64,000 nt of DNA, taken from contig JAJEKV010000020.1 of NCBI GenBank assembly GCA_021234155.1, positions 754,938 to 818,937 on the forward strand, written 5' to 3'. The notes under the pieces are model-generated. The model was not told the DNA's origin, did no database searches, and was given only the letters and a program-made list of their open reading frames with translations. Shown piece by piece: positions 45,852 through 58,745 of the stretch. The DNA comes from Isoetes taiwanensis (lineage: Eukaryota > Streptophyta > Lycopodiopsida > Isoetales > Isoetaceae). The translations under genes and the position numbers were made by a program. Each line of letters opens with the position of its first letter. Position 1 is the stretch's first letter.

Positions 45852-46763
45852 TGCGACGTCCCCTACTCATATACGGTGCCCTCACCGTATACAAACAGGA
45901 GTTCATCCCCCATACCAGCTCCATATCGATACAGGGCCCTCCACGTATCACTGCAATCTTGATGAGCTCCAGTGGGAAGAATGAAAGGGTCATTTTACCC
46001 TGTCTTCCTCAGGGCCTACCTAGCTGCGGAAGCGTAAACATACTTGTCAGTATACAACATCAACATCACATAGCCATCTCGAAGGATGGCTCATCACATA
46101 TCTGCATAGACAAATATCAGCACATCACATATGGAGTTCCTACCCAAGGCTCAGACTCAAGGGGATGACTGACGGCTTGGGACTCCAGAGTTCATTGCAG
46201 ACAGAATTCATGGCAATGGATTTGGCTGGCATGAGAACATGGCTTAGGGTAGTCCACTCCATCCGCCCCTCCTGTGCACACTTTGCAGAGTAGGTTGAAA
46301 AGTGTTGGGACCTGACTGTAGCCCGCCGGATGCATAGCCAAGGGGGCTATTCCTGGGTTGCATCTCCCCAGTTTCGATGGGGCAGGTAGGGATCACTCCC
46401 TCCAGAGATCTACATGCTGACTCAAGGTGACTAGAGGGCCACTGCCCTTATTCGACTTGAACCCAATGGAGAGTGACGCATCACTCCACGGGTGTCGAGC
46501 CCATGCCTTGCCCACACGCAGTGGCAAGCCATTAGACCTAGTCCACAGGAATCCCCGGTAGGCCTTACACACCAGAGGGATCATTCTCATGAGTCAGGAC
46601 ATGAACCTCCTTGTGAGCCAGTCTAGTCCCTTCACCCACAACCAGGTGTGGTTCTTGTACACAGGCCGAATTTACAGTGTGCTAGAGAGGCTAACTAGGA
46701 GCATCAACTACCAGGCTTTAAGGTCTCTACCCCCCTTCCCAATACAATGAGTTCACAGAGATA

Positions 46764-49700
46764 CACTAAAAGAGAAGGGGTCAATTAGTGTCATCAAAAC
46801 GTCACCAGAACATTGAAAAGTATATACTATGACATTATTGATGACATTTATACAAAAGTGGTGCTCTAGGTGCCACAATTTGTGTCACCTATAGCCTTAC
46901 TCTTTGTGTCATCCATGGTGTCAGTAACTTTGCTATGATGCTATAGATGCTGCTATTAGCACCAATTATAGCGTCACCAAGTGTTACACATATAACATCA
47001 GTATTAGTGCCAGTGCCCACTAATGACGTTACATGTGTTATTATTAGCATCAAATATAGTGTCAGTAGTTGTTACACATATAACATCAATACTAGTGTCA
47101 ATGCCCACTAGTGACATTATAGGTGGTGTTATTAGCATCAATTATAATAGCACCTTTAGTATCACAAATCCCGTCAATGCTTGTGCGGCCATAGTATATG
47201 CCACAATAGATGCTGCTATAGTATGATCATTATTGCCAAATATTGTTCCATGAATTGTGTAAAGACTTATGTCAGTTAAGATCGTGATATTATTAGTGCT
47301 AATATTAATAATATGGCTAAAGATGCTATATCTTCGATAATTCCTATACCATTTATTATACCATCCATAGTACACCATCTTATTTGCTTAAATATCAGAA
47401 GTTGTTGTATCAATAATTGTATTTATTTTCATAATTTTAAAAGATGTGCATGGGTCGAGCAAGTGCGTAAGTTTTAATTGTGACCAGTACTCAAGGCTAT
47501 AAAAAATAAGTCATTTTATACCAAGGGGTGCAACCAACAATCTATTCTCAATCACATTTTGAGATCCACATGCAAGTATCCAACCAATCATTGGGAGAAG
47601 TTCTCCTTGTTCTTCTACTATTTATGTGTCCTTGCATGTGCTATGCAAGTGGCAAATTATGGCCATGGTATATATGCTTAGATAAGTGCTTCGACCTATA
47701 GCATGATAACTCAACTCCACATGAAGAGCATCCAAACTTTCCAATTGTTTGCAAACTTCTCTGACTATGAGTTAGGATAACTAGACTATAAGTGGCTTCC
47801 TTCAGGAAATGTAAATGGTCTCCAAAGGACAAAACGACAACCTCCGTATGGTACCCGTAGCTTTCCGAAGGATTTTATTCAAGAAACAATTTTTGAACAT
47901 TGGCTCCAAAGTACCACCAAGTGCTGGATGTAATGTTGTACTTTAATGAAGTCGAGTAAAATATCTAGGTGTAGGGAACACCCGAAACATGGACCTAGTC
48001 AGATCACAAAAATCCTATCTCTAGATTTAAGTCCCCAAGAGGTCTCACAATATAAGAGATGTTATTCAGATTAAGAACATGGAATTATTGGATAGATTTT
48101 GGTTGCGAGCTCCTGGTGAGCAACTAGACGAAATTTCTAGAGCCGAGGGATCGAAATTCCTAGCACATGAGCAACATGTGGTGGTGTCACTCATCATGGA
48201 ACTACCTGTTCCATGGTTACCTAGAACCTAGCACTAAATATCAACATCTACAACGAAAAAGAATGCTAGCTTAATCAATTACCCCAAAAAAAAAAAGAGG
48301 GAGGGGGACAAAAACGGCTAGCACTTTTAACTTCCTACGTGGCAGTGTTAATGACAAGGATGATCCGATCAGGGCCGGCTCTGCTATGGCGCCTCTTGCA
48401 GGCGAAAGCAGCTCCGTTAGGGCAGCCATGCACGTCGGTATTCGCCCCTTACATGGGAGAGCAAGAAGAAAAGCTGGGAGAGGTCAAGAAACAGGAATGA
48501 TATGATGACAGAAATTACCGGCCAGATTTAGGAGCTGAGTTTATCTCTGTGTTAGGTTTTTCGATTTTGTAATGATGTCTGCAAATGGTACAAATGAGAG
48601 ATATGATCTAAACGAGGCAAATGATCTGAACGAGCCATAACACCGATTGTTTCTTTCTTGCTTGTTGTGGCAGACGGTGGCTATGGCGTTGTTCCATAAT
48701 GTAGGAGTTAACCTTCTTGTTATTTCTCTTATTTGTAGCATTGGAGTTGTTGCACTAGATTAGAGGTTGATTTATGCAGATTTTGATCTGCAAACTGGAA
48801 ATTATTGCAGAAACTAAATTAGGTAAATCATATGAGCGACATGATTAAAGCGGATGGTGATGAGGATGCTTTGAAGCTTAGAATGTTCATCAGATTTACA
48901 GGGCATAAATCAGACAAAATTTAGAAAAAATCCCATGCTGTCTAAATTTTTGTGATTTTAAATGGGATGCTTGCTTATTTTTTACTTCACAATTTTACAG
49001 GTAAGGTTTTCTTGTGGATTTGCAAAATATATAGCTTGCTTGTTTGTGGACTAGCAATTTTACAGGTAAGATTTCTTTGTTATTTAGCTTGCTTGATTGT
49101 GAATTTGCAGTTTTGCACATAAGTCTCTGGATTTGCAGAATATAAAGCTGCTTGATTATAGACTTGCAGCTTTACAAGAAAGGTTCCTTTGCATGTTGTT
49201 TGTGGATTTGCATAATGTATATGCAGGCTGTGCTTGGAAGCTATGGCAAACTATAAATAAACTTGGTTCATAATCGAAATGTGACACCACTCAAAGGGGA
49301 AAGTGTTTAAAAAAAAAGAATGCAATCCCACCCACTAATGTACAAATACAAATGGACATAAGCAAGTAATACTTCATGAAATACGATCACACGACCACAG
49401 AAAACACCAATAGAAAACACAAATAATACTTCCTATGATCTTACAAGTGATATAATTGCAACCACTAATAACAATAGATCAAAAATGCCAGTGACATTGA
49501 CAAAATAGACGACATTCAGAGGGTAGTATTAGAGATGACACTGCGTATGGCTTAATTAGTGACAAACGTTTTAATATTATGAGTGGTGTTACCGATTACC
49601 TTACCCATGACAATAGTTTTAAATTATGAATGGCGTTACCAGTGACCTTACACACGACGTTACATGTGAAACTATAGATGATGCTATATATGATTTTATA

Positions 49701-49968
49701 AGCGACTTTATGGCTGCCATTAATGGTGACATTATAGGTGATGCTATAATTGACTTGCTAGGTGGCACTATCTATGACGTCACATATGGCATTGGGACTG
49801 ACACTATATGTGACAAAGATGCTGACGATATATGTGACAGTCTCATTGCTACATTAGTGTCACTGGTATGTGTCACCCATAGCGTCAGTTTTAAAAATTT
49901 ATGAGTTGTAATTATATGGCAAAAATTGACACAAAAACTGACACTAATTGACCCATTCTCTTGTAGTG
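46764..49968. mobile_element. CACTA DNA transposon, non-autonomous, 3205 bp
   Basis: It begins CACTAAAAGAGAAGGGGTCA and ends in the inverse of CACTACAAGAGAATGGGTCA. The terminal inverted repeats continue through TTAGTGTCA. A perfect 3-bp target duplication ATA (46761-46763 and 49969-49971) flanks it, as expected for CACTA elements. Both ends have long subterminal zones of diverged GTGTCA, GTGACATTA and GATGCTATA words (46860-47230 and 49500-49890). No transposase or TNPA-like frame exists, so it needs a helper. The open frames at 47023, 47142 and 49626 are made of subterminal repeats. The centre (47900-49300) is unrecognised filler. Confidence 0.94.
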
Positions 49969-50518
49969 ATACATCATCCATATACATCACAGAAGAACTA
50001 AAGAACTAGATCTAATCTATATCATAGAGTTAGGTTCTTTAGTTAGAGCTTAGTATCTGGGGATCTAAATGGCTGCTATGGGCAATTTAATAGGCTAAAC
50101 CTACTGATTCAATGACTGGGTGACAGTTTAGGCTATTAAATTGACTAAATACCTGATCCTTGACTCGCTCCTCCTGCCCTGAACTCGACCATCCTGCTGA
50201 ACTGCTAGAAGATGAAGCTAGAAAGGGAAACTAATGAGCTAGGTCGCTCAGACAGAGTCTGGAAGGCGGGTTTGACTCCTGGAGCAAGTAAAACAGAGCC
50301 CTAAAATGGCATGAACGAAAATAGCAAGTTAGGGTTTCCTTTACCTAAATAGACAAGGGGTTAGGGCTAGGGTTTCCAATTATCCCTTTAAGCATGTGGG
50401 ATAATTGGGTATGGCCCACTTGCCTTTATTAACTAATAAAGTGTCCACATGGGAAAATGTGTACACTTGGATAAATGTGCATATGGGTAAATGTGCACAT
50501 TAATAAACTAGTAATGGT

Positions 50519-50535
50519 GCCCAGCGTTGCTGGGC
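50519..50535 (-). terminator. Helitron 3' hairpin (rolling-circle terminator)
   Basis: A perfect 7-bp stem GCCCAGC/GCTGGGC with a 3-nt loop, followed after ACCATTA by the terminal CTAG on the minus strand. In Helitrons this hairpin ends rolling-circle transposition. Confidence 0.92.
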
Positions 50536-51879
50536 ATAAGATTGAGACATGTGAATGATAAACTGGAGTCATAATTATAAACCATATCAAAGATGTTGTG
50601 CATAGGTTGGAAGATAAATGTTCACAAGCATGTTTGTATTGGCAATTGCTGGATTACAATGCGGTTGTTCTTCGTTTGTAGTTGTAAAATTTCATTCCAT
50701 ATTATTAGTGACCGTAATCATGCCCATTTGAGAACCGTATCCTCTTTTATCCAGAATTATTAAAGCCTTTATTTCAGTGGTTGCATGTTCCTCTTTGCCC
50801 CTATAGCAATGCGGCTTGCTTCGTAAATATTGTTTTTACTTTTACTTACAAAATCTTCAAGATATTTTACTTACAACTTTTCGGAATTGAGGGTCAAGGC
50901 ACCCTTTGGGATAGATAAAGGGGGTGTTGTAGGCTATTTTATCTTTCATGCATATGGAGCTTATGTGATTCTGCTGATTCTTCCAACATTGCATGGGTAG
51001 CTAATGCCTAATGCATTTTCAACTGATGGATTGCACATGCATTTGTTTGACATTGTCACCAAATGCCTGCCTAATGCATTTTCAACATATGGATTGCACA
51101 TGCATTTGTTTGACAAATGCATATACATATTTGTAAACCCTGTACGTATTTGTAAACCCTGTTGCATCTTGATCCTTGCCAAATAACCCTTTCACTTCTC
51201 AACACTCTGATCGTCAAAGCAACACTCCAACAATCAGTTATTTGCAAAGTTTTGCTTTCAACTTGAGCCCTCAAATTCAGCTTCAAGTTACTTTGTTGCG
51301 TAAATAATATCCATCTTTTGCACAATGTAAATTCCCTCAATTTGGCTAAGATCTGTTTTCATAGATTGGTCTGGCATCCAGTTTTGTCATGAACCAAAAT
51401 GAACTAAAATAATGTATTATATCTTATAATAATGAAAGGCCTAAATGTTTGGTATAATGGCTAAAGCCACCCCCGTAAAAGGTTCTATTTGCCAAACATT
51501 AAGTGCTGCCATAGAACAAGAAGTGATCCAGGGACCTGCAATAACAGATTGAAATTGCAATAGAGCCATCAATATGATTCTACCTGATTCAACAAAAAGC
51601 AATGTGTTTGCATACCTCTTTCCTGGAAAATGGTAATGATTTGCTCAAGTAATGGGGCATAGTTGCATATGAAGAAATTGGTTTGTTGCAATAGAATATC
51701 TGCACAAATTTTCAAATATAGCATATATAACGAACCTGATTTTTTATGCTCCTAATTTCCACATTTTGTCTTTGATTTGTAGATCTACTCTTCACAAAGA
51801 ATTGGATTATGTAGTCTTCAGGTATCGAAATGCAGTATATATATAATCATGTGATGTGAAATAGATTGCCATATCCAAA

Positions 51880-52265
51880 AACGTTCTTTTGCCATGATCT
51901 GCTCCAAACACAAACAACCACAACACTGTAGAAACAGATCCTTCTATAGAGCTCTTCACAAGTGTAATCGCCCCATGCCTATCCATCCCTTGTCTAGCTC
52001 TAACCATAACCATTGTATCTGCACAACTTCGCCATTGTCAATGTGGCATCAATGCTGCCGCAAAATCCTTCCCAAAGACACATCCTCAACTGCCCACAGT
52101 ACTCTATAGGATAGAGCACGCAAACTCTGTGCCAAAGAAGGATGAAGTTGTGGTTCAATGCATGATACTTCCAAGCAGTTTGAATCCAATACGATCCCAT
52201 GTACTGGCCTCGCTCTTGTAGTTCCACATTCCCTGTTGTGTGCTTGTAAAGGAATCATAATTGAA
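51880..52265 (-). pseudogene. gene fragment in Helitron, copy 1
   Basis: The minus-strand frame reads ELQERGQYMGSYWIQTAWK and onward in protein-like sequence for about 75 codons. The part near 52175-52265 is repeated at 53600-53690 (ELQEQGRYVGWDGIGFD). Two related copies within one Helitron suggest captured and duplicated exon material from one host gene. I do not recognise the parent protein. Confidence 0.45.
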
Positions 52266-52320
52266 CAACTCCTCAGATAGCAAATATTTCTAAAAAGTCC
52301 TAGTTTTCTTAATATAGATA

Positions 52321-53485
52321 GTTTTTTTTTTTTTTTTTTTTTTTTTTTGAAGGCAAGGATTTTTTATATTCATGTTAACATAAATACATCAGAAAAAGGT
52401 ATATCCATTGGAAAAAGATATACCAAATAAAGGCATGCAGAGATATATCTCCTGCTATGTCCAAAAAAGGAACTCCAATCATGGAGTGAATACAACTTTT
52501 AGAGTTTTAAGCTTATAAAAACGATTGTATCAGAGATCTAGTTTGGAACTTGGAAACCCTCTTGTGCTGCTATCAAATCCTGTATGGTCAGGTTATCCAC
52601 CCTGCGTCGCCAAAGATATTGAAGATTGAATCAAGCTCCCTCACATGGGAAATTGGTGAAGTCCAACAAAAGGAGCACATGTGCTTCCCTTTTTTGCTGC
52701 CATGTATGAAAAAGATTCAAGAAAAAGGGCCTCAGCCCATTATTCCTCCAAACCTCTTTCCTCTTCAGTAACTTTTTGATGGCCAGTGCGTGGATCATTT
52801 CTTGCTTCAGCTGTATAAAATGTTCTCCAATTCAGCATTAGTTAGTATGGCATCCTCCTCATCCAGAATTTTTCTTTTCCGCCCCATTCCTCCGGGTCGA
52901 ACCTCCTACCCTATTGAGTCTCCTCATGGCATCGGTGCAAAACATCATCGATAATGTTAGTTTAAGTACAAAGAATTCAAAAGGTCCCTTAAAAGAACCA
53001 ATGCTGTCCCATTCTCTGTCATATTTTTTCCCCTTTAGTGTTTTGTGGGCAATAGCTGAGATTTGAATAAGGTCCAGAAGTATTCCTTTCAACCAAGTCA
53101 TAGATGGTGCATGGCCTCCAATCATAACTCTGTTTCTATGTAACCAGATAGCCCAGCAGGTCAGGGTTCTTATAGTATTGACTAATCTGCTACCATTGTC
53201 CCAAAAGGAAAGTAGGTCATTAGTAGTTGGCACTCCCTTATTAAGTTGTGTTGTCCAGCTCCAAAAATCCAATAGCCACTTGCATATAAAGACATGATTT
53301 GAACTCTCTGTTTCCCCACACAACTTGCATTGGCTTGATACAGTGTTGTCATATTTGGCTCGATTCAGATTGGTGGCTAGGCTCTGATGCAAGGCTATCC
53401 ATTTAAATGTTTTGATCCTAGCAGCAGTATAAACCTTCCACCCCTTTGCACAACCCAAAGCAGGGGATGCAAATGAACAACACAT
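52321..53485 (-). mobile_element. 3' fragment of an L1-like LINE inside the Helitron
   Basis: A 29-base T run at 52321-52349 is the poly(A) tail of a minus-strand LINE. Upstream in sense, the frame 53485-52859 has IKTFKWIALHQSLATNLNRA followed by CKLCGETESSNHVFICKW, the zinc-binding C-terminal domain of plant L1 ORF2. It then continues through WAIWLHRNRVMIGG. RT and endonuclease are absent. The element is related to, but clearly different from, the LINE at 33.4-37.3 kb. Confidence 0.88.
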
Positions 53486-53585
53486 TACCTTCTTAAACTC
53501 AATCTATCATTCCACAAACAATCCGTGTATTTCATTTCCGGCGGCAGAAACACGCAGGAAGATTGGACCAGTTAACCCAGTATAC

Positions 53586-53950
53586 TTACACCACCCTAGA
53601 CTGATCGAATCCAATCCCATCCCATCCTACGTATCGGCCTTGCTCTTGTAGTTCTGCATTCTTTGCCTTGTACTTATAAAGGAACCATACTAAACATCTC
53701 TTCAAAAGTCGTAGGATCATCGGTAGGATCATTGGTACCTGGGAATGAAGAGTTTGCACAACCATATTGACAACACAAAGCTCTGTGTACCTTGAAGTTA
53801 CAAAGCATATTAAGTAGGAGTAAAAGCTTAAATCTTGAGAGTACCACGTAAAGCACAACAGAGTCAAATCTGGCCATTGCTTTCTTCACATTCACAGATT
53901 CATGCTCTGCACCTTCAGCACCACAGTTGGCAAATAGAATAAAAAATCAA
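53586..53950 (-). pseudogene. gene fragment in Helitron, copy 2
   Basis: The minus-strand sequence includes LLKRCLVWFLYKYKAKNAEL, running into the QEQGRYVGW motif shared with copy 1 at 52175-52265, and ends before a GTAAGTATA donor-like word at about 53588. The pattern of exon plus donor supports capture of genomic (unspliced) host-gene DNA. The parent gene is not recognised. Confidence 0.45.
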
Positions 53951-54468
53951 CCCAAGGAATTCATGTCTCGAATTTGGCCACAACACCTGCAAATCAAACA
54001 AATTGTGATCACCTCGCATTCACAAGACAGCTGCTGATATTAATCATTGAAAAGTAAAGAAAGGAATTGAAATCCCCTTAAGACAGACCACCAAAATCAT
54101 TACCTGGAGAGCATCAACCCATATGAGCAATGTCGTTCCACAACGTGAGTCTGCTTCATGTGTGGATACTTGAAGGAGTGCAGCGGGCGCCCTAGCCGCT
54201 CTCACGAAGCCTAAAACTGTTGTGACGTGGCGTCATCTTCCCCATCGGTTTGGTCGAATCATAGCCATTAAAATTAGGGCGTGGTTCAAGACACACACCA
54301 AAACATTATAATAAAGATGTACACACCTTAGTCGCCCCCTAGGGTGCTACCTGCTTGGCTACACGTCGGTGTACACGTCAGTCTGGATGGCGTATACGCG
54401 TGACGAGGCAGTACAGTATACGTCCTGGGACCGTATACTGTGCTGGAACGTCACATTCTCCCCACCTT

Positions 54469-55343
54469 GAAATGATGTTGTCCGCAGCATCGTGGGTCTC
54501 CCCACCTTGGGATCTTCCTAACCTGCAATGAACTTGATGCATACAATATATTACTACTATACTTATACAATTATTAGAATTACCTTAAAGTAATATTTTT
54601 AAAACATTATTACGTCATTACGTTATCAAATAACTTATCAATTCGTGACTTCCATTAAAACAAGGTACTTATTAGTCTCAATTATCACAACGTTTAGTTT
54701 ATCAAAATTTGACAGTTCCATGTACAATTATGCTTCGAGGTATTCTTCATTCCTTGCAACACATTCTAACAAAATTTGTGTTGCAAGTCTTCGTAGCTCG
54801 ACCTCCTTGCCCTCCCGAGCGCTCTATTGGCCTGCAGGTCGACACTACGTTAGTACCATTTTAATTATTAATAAAATTATGGTTATAAGGTAACCACCCA
54901 TATAATTAACCTAAATGGATGCAAGACTAATCTCCCGGCGTAGGAAGAGGATGCTTCTTCCATCGTGGCCGTGGAGACAGCGCCCTATAATGCTTATATG
55001 GCGCTCATGCCTACACCTTTAGTTGCGCAAACGTGGAGGATAGGATCCTTCCCGTACATGGAGCGTGAAGGATAGGGTCCTTCCCGTAGGCATTGACTAG
55101 AGGTGTTTTTCCTATCAATGCATTCCTGAATGACCTCTTATCTCTCGAGGTCATCTACTTCCGTGGGACAGAAGTAGACTTTTTAATCTACCTTCCAACT
55201 CGTCCAAGCGGTCATGCCTACATCGACATTACACCACATCCTAGAGATCACCGTAGTGGTCTCATCATCGGTAACAACGCATGTAACCCATACCTAGCAT
55301 AGGTTGCATGCGTAGATCAATCTTAACTACACAAGAAATTAAT
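54469..55343 (-). other. chromovirus 3' non-coding internal region
   Basis: About 0.9 kb between the end of pol and the polypurine tract. No coherent frame is seen on either strand. The end nearest the LTR matches 32490-32561 of element B. Confidence 0.6.
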
Positions 55344-55706
55344 CTACACACAAATCGACATGCCTGAGCCGATTTCTTCGGAGATGACCTTGCTGTCCCA
55401 TCGCTCCATGAACTGTGGGTACTGCTTTATTAAATCTTTCTTGAGTACCCAAGTTGCGTCTTCCACCGGCAAGTGTTTCCACTTGACCAAATACTGGAGA
55501 AACTCTGATCTCCTTGTTTTCTTGAAGGCTTTATCAAGAATCAATTCTGGAACTATTTCCAGCTGCTCTTCTGTCATTTCCAACAACGTTGGAGTGTCCA
55601 AGACTTCGTCTGGATTTGGAGTATGCTTCTTCAACAAACTCACGTGGAAGACTTTATGAATCTTTAGGTGTGCTGGGAGGTCCAACTTGTAGGACTGATT
55701 ACCCAC
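55344..55706 (-). pseudogene. integrase C-terminus with chromodomain
   Basis: The frame contains the GPY-like end of integrase (LDLPAHLKIHKVFHVSLLKK) and then a chromodomain, EFLQYLVKWKHLPVEDATW, with the aromatic/WK/W pattern. Chromodomains steer integration of chromoviruses toward particular chromatin. It is separated from the integrase core by frame changes. Confidence 0.9.
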
Positions 55707-55826
55707 TCTCTTGACTATTCTGAAGGGTCAAGCCCACCTTGGAGCAAGCTTCTTACAATTTCCGATGCGGAGCTTCGCCTGCTTCACTTTGATCTTGAGC
55801 CCCGCGTGGTCGCCAACTTGAAACTC

Positions 55827-56604
55827 TCATTGTCCGTGCTTGTCGGTGATGCTCTTTGTCGACTCCTTTGCCGCAAGAAGATATCCTCGAACTTCTTCCA
55901 CTAGTTGCGCATGTCGGCCAACATTCTTCTTGAAACCTCTACTTTCGACTCGGGATTGTGCCAAGTAATGCGGAGTTAGGCATTGGTAGCCGTAGTTGAT
56001 CATGAGCGGCGTTTGGGATGAGTCACGCTTGGTGCTATTATCGCCAAACTCCACCAAAGTGAATATACTCTTCCCACATACTACGCTTGTTCGGACATAG
56101 TTTCGTAGCATATCCTCCAAAATTACGTTGGTCGCTCTGTTTGCCCATCCGTCGAGGGATGATTATAGGCCGTGCTTATGGACAACCGATGCGAATCGTC
56201 GCATAAAAGATCTTGCCAAAAGGCACTCATGAACTCCGGGTCTGCTTCGGAGATGATCTCTCGGCATGCCATGGAGCACGAAGATTTCTTTGGTGAAGAG
56301 CTTTCTTTGTATCCATAGCCGTAATGCGTGGTCGCAAAGGCACAAAATGTGCCATCTTCGACAACTTATCGACCCCGACCATTAAGGCATCCTTCCCTCT
56401 TACTGTTCTTGGAAGCCCTGTTATGAAGTCCATGATGATGACCTCCCACTTAGCGTTCGGCACCGCTAATGGTTCCAATGCCCCTGGAATTGAAGCTCGC
56501 TCTGCCGATGCGCGACATAGCTGACACTCTTTGATGTAGCGAGCTACCTGCTTCTTCATTCCTGACCAATAATAGCTGCTGCGCACTTTGAAATATGTCT
56601 TCAT
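55827..56604 (-). pseudogene. integrase zinc-finger and core, frameshifted
   Basis: The first frame (56604-56227) has YYWSGMKKQVARYIKECQLC, the CC half of the HHCC finger, then WEVIIMDFITGLP with the first catalytic Asp. The core then moves to another frame (FVLHGMPRDHL) and again to DGQTER-type sequence followed by LEDMLRNYVRTS (56120-55827). At least two shifts break the DDE core. Confidence 0.88.
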
Positions 56605-56883
56605 AAATCCGCATGGCTAGCTATTGGATATTTGTGGGTGTCGTGGAGAATCAACTTCCTCACCCGGATGATTAGTGCATGCGCTACAACTTGTTCTTAT
56701 GGTACAGAAGGTTACCTTCCTTCTTAAAATTTTTGAAGGTTTCCCTCTCCTTGTCTGTTCTTGCCTCCTTGCACAAGCTCCCCCATACTTCCTTGAAGTC
56801 TGCATTTGTTGGCAAGGTTTCTTCGATCTTCTTACCGAAGTCGCTGGAGAGCGTCGAAATTGCATTGCAATGCACTCTTGTTG

Positions 56884-58374
56884 TCAGAGGATGCCTTGAA
56901 TCCACCTCCGCTGCCTCAGGTTGAGGTGTGGTTGCGTGAACACGTATTGGAGGCTCTGATGATCTGTGTCCAACTGGAACTTCCTTCCCAAGAGGTAGTG
57001 CCTCCAAATTCTTAGTGCCCTGACAACTGCAAGCAACTCCTGATCATGAGTCGGGTAGCGCATTTCGGCGTTGTTCATCTTCCGAGAATCATAAGCTACT
57101 ACTCGCTCTTCTTGCATGAGCACTGCACCTGTGGCTATCTTACTTGCGTCTGTCACCACAAGCTTATCCTTCTCTGGGTCTGGCAGGGTCAAGACGGGGG
57201 CGGTTGTCAAAGCTTCCTTCAACAATTCAAACCCCGCTTGGGCTTTCTTGTGCCAATGATATGCCCAATCCTTCACTTTTTCCGCCCTCGTCAAGTCTGT
57301 TAGCGGGGCCGCTATCTTTGCGAAGTTCTTCACAAACTTCCTGTAATACCCTGCTAGGCCAAGAAAACTTCTGACCTCATGGACATTCTTCGGTGCCGGC
57401 CACTGAATGACTACTTCAATCTTGGCAGGATCCGTCGAAATCCCTTCCACTGAGATCACATGACCCAGGTATTCCACCCTTTCCGTTGCGAAGTGGCACT
57501 TCGACAACCTAGCGTACAACTGGTGCCTCCTTAGCTTCTCAAATACTCTCCTTAGGTGTTGTACGTGCTCTTCAAGGGATCTGCTATACACCAAAATGTC
57601 ATCAAAGAATACTATCACAAAGGTATCCAAGAACTCCCAGAAGATGTCGTTCATGAGCCCCATGAACGTTGCTGGGGCGTTCGATAAGCCGAAAGGCATT
57701 ACCGTGAATTCATAGTGCCCATACCGCGTTCTGAAGACGGTTTTATGGATGTCTTCTTCCTTTATCCTGATCTGATGATAGCCTGACCTTAGGTCAATTT
57801 TGGAGAAAACTTTTGCCCCTTGGAGTTGATCCATCAAGTCATCCGATCTGGGGAGCGCATACTTATTCTTGATGGTGTGCTTGTTCAACTGCCTGTAATC
57901 TATGCACATCCTCAAGCTGCCATCCTTCTTCTTCACAAAAAGAATGAGCGCCCCAAACGGTGAGATGCTAGGTCTAATGAACCCTAGGTCAAGCAACTCC
58001 TGCAATTGCTTCTTTAGTTCGGTCAGCTCTTGCGTCGTCATTCTATACGGAGCCTTGCTTGTCGGCTTCGTACCTGGTTCGAGTGCTATCTCACACTCGA
58101 CTCCCCTGTAAGGAGGAAGCTGCTTGATCTCATCTGGGAAGAGATCGTGGAACTCCGTGATCAATTTAGCTATCCTCTTGGGCAACTTGCTGAGCACTTT
58201 ATCTTCTGTGCTTTCTTCCGACTCGGATTCTTCGATCTCAAGCTTGAAGATATATGCTACCTGCTCACTCTTTATGCACTTGAGCAGCCGCTTACTAGAC
58301 ATACACTGCATGATGGGAACAACTTCTTTATCTGTGATCTCTATGATCTTGGCATTAGGTGCTGTGAGGGTCAC
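56884..58374 (-). pseudogene. reverse transcriptase and RNase H
   Basis: A 496-codon open frame, the longest of the element. RT motifs are in order: [48 protein letters not shown], the catalytic [10 protein letters not shown] (FFDD in place of the common YxDD), and LGHVIS. RNase H follows with [26 protein letters not shown] and LDTDHQSL. It stops shortly after RNase H; the link to integrase passes through 56617-56883 in other frames. Confidence 0.93.
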
Positions 58375-58745
58375 CTTCCGCTTTCCACAATCAATGAGGG
58401 CTCCTGCTGGACAAGATACTCCATTCCAATGATTAAATCGTACTTTCCAATATTCATTACCTCTTCCCCCATCTGGATGTTGATTCCCGGCAAATCAATG
58501 TCAAAGTTTATCCTTTTGCACGTCGTGTGCCTTACTCCCCCGTTTGCTAACACCACGAGTCTCGGCTTGGACTTCAACGGCTTGAGCTTCAACATCTCGA
58601 CCATTCTTGGGGATGCAAAGTTGTGGCTACTTCCCGAGTCTATCAGGATTATATGAATGATTTGGCCTTGGCCTTCCCTACTGTGGAGATTACCTGATAC
58701 TGACTCTCCGCTTGTTCTGTATCTATGGCAACAAAAATGTGACAC
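58371..58745 (-). pseudogene. aspartic protease domain
   Basis: The frame contains IDSGSSHNF, the active-site DSG/S motif, and [10 protein letters not shown] near its end, the usual second landmark of Ty3/gypsy protease. It overlaps the RT frame by four bases in a different frame, so the two are no longer continuous. Confidence 0.9.

Larger units (their letters stand above)
50508..54318 (-). mobile_element. non-autonomous Helitron, 3811 bp
   Basis: On the minus strand it starts TC (54318-54317) and ends in CTAG (50511-50508), preceded by a hairpin GCCCAGC-AAC-GCTGGGC ending 11 nt before the terminus. It sits between host A (54319) and T (50507), without target duplication. All of these are Helitron rules. 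The empty site is confirmed because the flanks join to match LTR B (TGTGTACA|TTTATTAATG compared with 32703-32720). No Rep/helicase frame is present. It carries a LINE 3' fragment and duplicated fragments of an unrecognised gene, the type of cargo Helitrons capture. Confidence 0.92.
45852..54455 (-). mobile_element. 3' LTR (copy D) of the chromovirus, split by two insertions
   Basis: The LTR starts at 54455 (minus strand, TGTGACGTTCCAGCAC after a polypurine tract) and ends at 45852 (GACGTCGCA). It survives as three pieces: 54455-54319, 50507-49969 and 46763-45852. Removing the Helitron and CACTA insertions leaves about 1585 bp, matching the 1588 and 1604 bp of LTRs A2 and A1. The middle and left pieces align with LTR B (33000-33160 and 33170-33442). 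The frames at 45959-46590 lie in this LTR. Confidence 0.9.

Noticed and set aside
48369-48384. AGGGCCGGCTCTG word inside the CACTA element, similar to some hAT ends
   Set aside because: No matching inverted end or 8-bp duplication was found nearby.
57902-58656. Plus-strand ORFs up to 208 codons across the chromovirus pol region
   Set aside because: They are antisense to clear RT and protease sequence and have no recognisable content.
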